DNA of 61,723 bases, from NCBI GenBank assembly GCA_027494015.1, contig JAOSJP010000007.1, positions 1-61,723 on the forward strand, read 5' to 3'. A model generated the notes under the pieces. That model searched no databases. It saw only the letters and a list, made by a program, of their open reading frames with translations, and had not been told where the DNA came from. The stretch comes from Anaerolineae bacterium (GTDB taxonomy: Bacteria; Chloroflexota; Anaerolineae; Aggregatilineales; Aggregatilineaceae). Shown one piece after another: positions 59,819 through 61,723 of the stretch. Position numbers and translations under genes: made by a program. Position 1 is the first letter of the stretch. Each line of letters opens with the position of its first letter.

Positions 59819-60077
59819 TGTAGGGGGCTGTTTTTTTGGCGGGGGCGTTGGTGAGGCGGCCCCTGCCTCTCCCCCTAAATCTCCCTCTCCAGCCGAGCTA
59901 GAGAGGGGGACTTGCCCGCCCAACACGGCGCTTTCCCCTTCCCTGGCTTGTGTATAGACCGGGGAGGGGGCTGGGGGAGGGGCGTTCCGTCGCACTAGAC
60001 TTCCGAAGTCTCCGAAGACTTCGGAAGTCTGATCGCCGCGCGCTTGCCCGTAGGGGCGCTGCTTTGCTGCGCCCGTT
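59819..60077. repeat. R3-like, R2 and R5 repeats with IS-remnant 13-mer
   Basis: GC-rich R3-like stretches around 59870-59940; GTGTATAGACCGG at 59950-59962 (shared with 16428); R2 copy at 59997-60030; R5 block at about 60051-60077. The spacer (59781-60142) otherwise holds no gene. Confidence 0.65.
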
Positions 60078-60142
60078 GTAGGGGCGTTCCCGCCCCGACG
60101 AGGCTCGCGCCAGCAGATGATGACCAGACAAGGCACTGCCCC

Positions 60143-61723
60143 ATGACCTTTCTCGGTGAGCTTCGCGTCCAGGCCCGACAAGAGAACCTGCGCCTTATCT
60201 CGCACTTCGTGCAAGGCATCGGGCAGCGCCTCGCGCTGTCCGACAGAGCGCTTTTTGACCTGGAGCTGGCCATCGAGGAAGCTGCGACCAACATCATCCA
60301 CCACGCCTACCCCGGCGAGCGCCAGGGTCACCTGCTGATATCTGCCAGCGAAACGGGCGATTTCGTCCAGGTCACGCTGACCGATTGGGGCGTCCCCCTG
60401 GACCCGTCCAAAGTCAAGCCGTTCGACATCCACGCGCCGGTTGAAGCGCGCATCAAGGGGGGCATGGGCCTGCATTTCATCCACGCGCTGATGGATTCCG
60501 TAGAACGCACCACCAGCGCTGAGCTGGGCCAGCCCAACACACTCAGACTGGTTAAGCTGATCGAGCGGGCCGAAGCCGGAGGCTCGGCGATGAGTCCCGT
60601 GCAAGAACTCAACGCCATGCGCTCGGTCAGCGAGGTGATCACCTCCAATATCAAGCTCGACGACCTGCTCAACCTGATCCTCAGCAAGCTGGTGACGACC
60701 ATCAACGCCGAGCGCGGCACGCTCTACCTGGTGGACGAGGAGCGCGGCGAGCTGTGGTCGCGCGTGCTGCTCCAGGACGCCGGCCCGTTGTCTGAGATTC
60801 GCCTTAAGATGGGGGAGGGGATCGCCGGGCACGTCGCGGCGACCGGGGCGGTGCTCAACATCCCCGACGCCTACGCCGACCCGCGCTTCAACCCGCAGTT
60901 CGATATGGTCTCCGGCTTTCACACACGGACGATCCTCACCGCGCCGATGCTCAACCCCCAGCAGAAAGTGATCGGCGTGGTGCAGCTTCTGAATAAGAAG
61001 GATGGCGCGTTCACCTTCCGCGACGAGCGCCTGCTGACGGCGATGGCCGCTCAGGCGGCGATCAGCATCGAGAACGCGCGGCTCTACCAGCAAGAGATTC
61101 AGCAGCAGCTCATCAACCGCGAGCTGGAGACGGCCCACTCCATCCAGGCGAGCTTCCTGCCCGACCGCATCCCTGCGCTGGCGGGGTGGGATATCGGGGC
61201 GCTGTGGCGGCCCATCCGCAGTGTGGCCGGCGACTTCTACGACTTCCACGCGCTGGCCGACGGGCGGTGGGGGGTGGTGATCGCCGATGTCTCCGGCAAG
61301 GGCATCCCGGCGGCGCTGTTCATGGCGCTCAGCGTGACCGTGCTGCGCTATGGCATGAGCATCAACCTGCCGCCCGACGAAGTGCTGCGCCACGCCAACG
61401 AGATGATCATCTCCGAGCAGCGCTCGCGCATGTTTGCCACCGCCTTTGTTGGCTATCTGACCCCGGCCAGCGGCGAGATGCTGTTCGCCTGCGGGGGTCA
61501 CAACCCGCCGCTGTGGTACCGCGCCGCGACAGGCGCGGTGGATTACGTCACGGCGCAGGGGGTGGCCGTCGGCATCTTCAAAGAGGCCGAGTTCGCGCTC
61601 GACCGGCTGCGCCTGGGGCCGGGCGACATCTTCGTGCTGTACACCGACGGCATCACCGAAGTGCTCAACAGCGACGAAGAGGAGTTCGGCGAAGACCGGC
61701 TGGAAGCGCTCATCCGCCAGCAC
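60143..61723 (+). CDS. HATPase-GAF-SpoIIE regulator (3' end outside window)
   Basis: An open frame of 527 codons, continuing past the window end. The N-terminal domain (1-130) is an RsbW/SpoIIAB-like HATPase with N-box ELAIEEAATNIIHHAY (41-56) and G-box GGMGLHFI. A GAF domain spans about 150-310. A PP2C/SpoIIE phosphatase follows: GDFYDF, ADVSGKGIPAAL, GGHNPPL and YTDGITE are all present, so the metal-binding Asp residues are conserved. The protein thus combines an anti-sigma kinase-like module and a STAS phosphatase with a sensor in one chain. The upstream STAS protein is the probable substrate. ATG 60143 has AAGG 9 bp upstream. Confidence 0.88.
   Translation, partial: MTFLGELRVQARQENLRLISHFVQGIGQRLALSDRALFDLELAIEEAATNIIHHAYPGERQGHLLISASETGDFVQVTLTDWGVPLDPSKVKPFDIHAPVEARIKGGMGLHFIHALMDSVERTTSAELGQPNTLRLVKLIERAEAGGSAMSPVQELNAMRSVSEVITSNIKLDDLLNLILSKLVTTINAERGTLYLVDEERGELWSRVLLQDAGPLSEIRLKMGEGIAGHVAATGAVLNIPDAYADPRFNPQFDMVSGFHTRTILTAPMLNPQQKVIGVVQLLNKKDGAFTFRDERLLTAMAAQAAISIENARLYQQEIQQQLINRELETAHSIQASFLPDRIPALAGWDIGALWRPIRSVAGDFYDFHALADGRWGVVIADVSGKGIPAALFMALSVTVLRYGMSINLPPDEVLRHANEMIISEQRSRMFATAFVGYLTPASGEMLFACGGHNPPLWYRAATGAVDYVTAQGVAVGIFKEAEFALDRLRLGPGDIFVLYTDGITEVLNSDEEEFGEDRLEALIRQH

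Noticed and set aside
59744..61723. Long minus-strand open frame over the HATPase-GAF-SpoIIE gene
   Set aside because: The plus strand encodes all HATPase, GAF and SpoIIE motifs; the minus frame is the usual shadow of GC-rich codon bias and has no recognisable domain.

Overview
The window is GC-rich DNA with densely packed genes separated by repeat-filled spacers. Several traits fit a Chloroflexota bacterium, probably Anaerolineae-like: extracytoplasmic lipoproteins with Thr/Pro-rich linkers and SH3 or LysM domains, a heterodimeric ABC exporter under a MarR regulator, a Wzz-BY kinase fusion, a two-subunit class I fumarase, a membrane-anchored HdrD/EtfD-like Fe-S protein and a SpoIIE-type partner-switching module. 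The lineage is an inference; no rRNA or tRNA gene was found to confirm it.

Layout. 1-3.0 kb: polysaccharide genes (GT2, DUF354, sulfotransferase). 3.3-11.6 kb: a frameshifted SH3-SGNH esterase, NDH-2, a membrane protein, an SH3 protein, an esterase and a LysM/M23 lipoprotein. 11.8-16.3 kb: marR plus two ABC half-transporters, with a palindromic operator at the promoter. 16.6-21.4 kb: a LysM protein, a DtxR/MntR-type regulator and a BY-kinase. 21.8-23.2 kb: fumarase. 23.5-34.5 kb: metabolic and unknown genes, including PepF, a DUF6884-like protein, a frameshifted Fe-S membrane oxidoreductase and a CBS-ACT protein. 34.8-43.6 kb: a plasmid-like module with a response regulator, an HTH/Zn protein, ParB, ParA, a DNA-binding candidate, an AAA ATPase, a Rep-like wHTH protein and a protein carrying only the DnaA N-terminal domain. 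A 16-bp perfect palindrome occurs twice just beyond parB. 43.9-58.5 kb: extracytoplasmic and membrane proteins (a glycoside-hydrolase-like protein, two GT-C-like membrane proteins and three more SGNH paralogues). 58.7-61.7 kb: an AbrB antitoxin with a destroyed PIN toxin, a STAS protein and an HATPase-GAF-SpoIIE fusion that runs off the window.

Two themes run through the window. First, the spacers hold at least six repeat families. These include a 30-bp palindrome (R1, about 20 copies), a 34-bp palindrome (R2, about 20 copies), GC-rich hairpins (R3), a 25-bp block (R5), heptameric tracts like cyanobacterial STRRs (R4) and an R7 motif rich in CTCTGCG. Some are organised into 180-195 bp elements with terminal inverted repeats and target duplications. 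These elements have entered genes, supplied stop codons and truncated a toxin. Second, four or five reading frames are broken by single-base shifts, some at G runs, so consensus error and true decay must be separated before calling pseudogenes.
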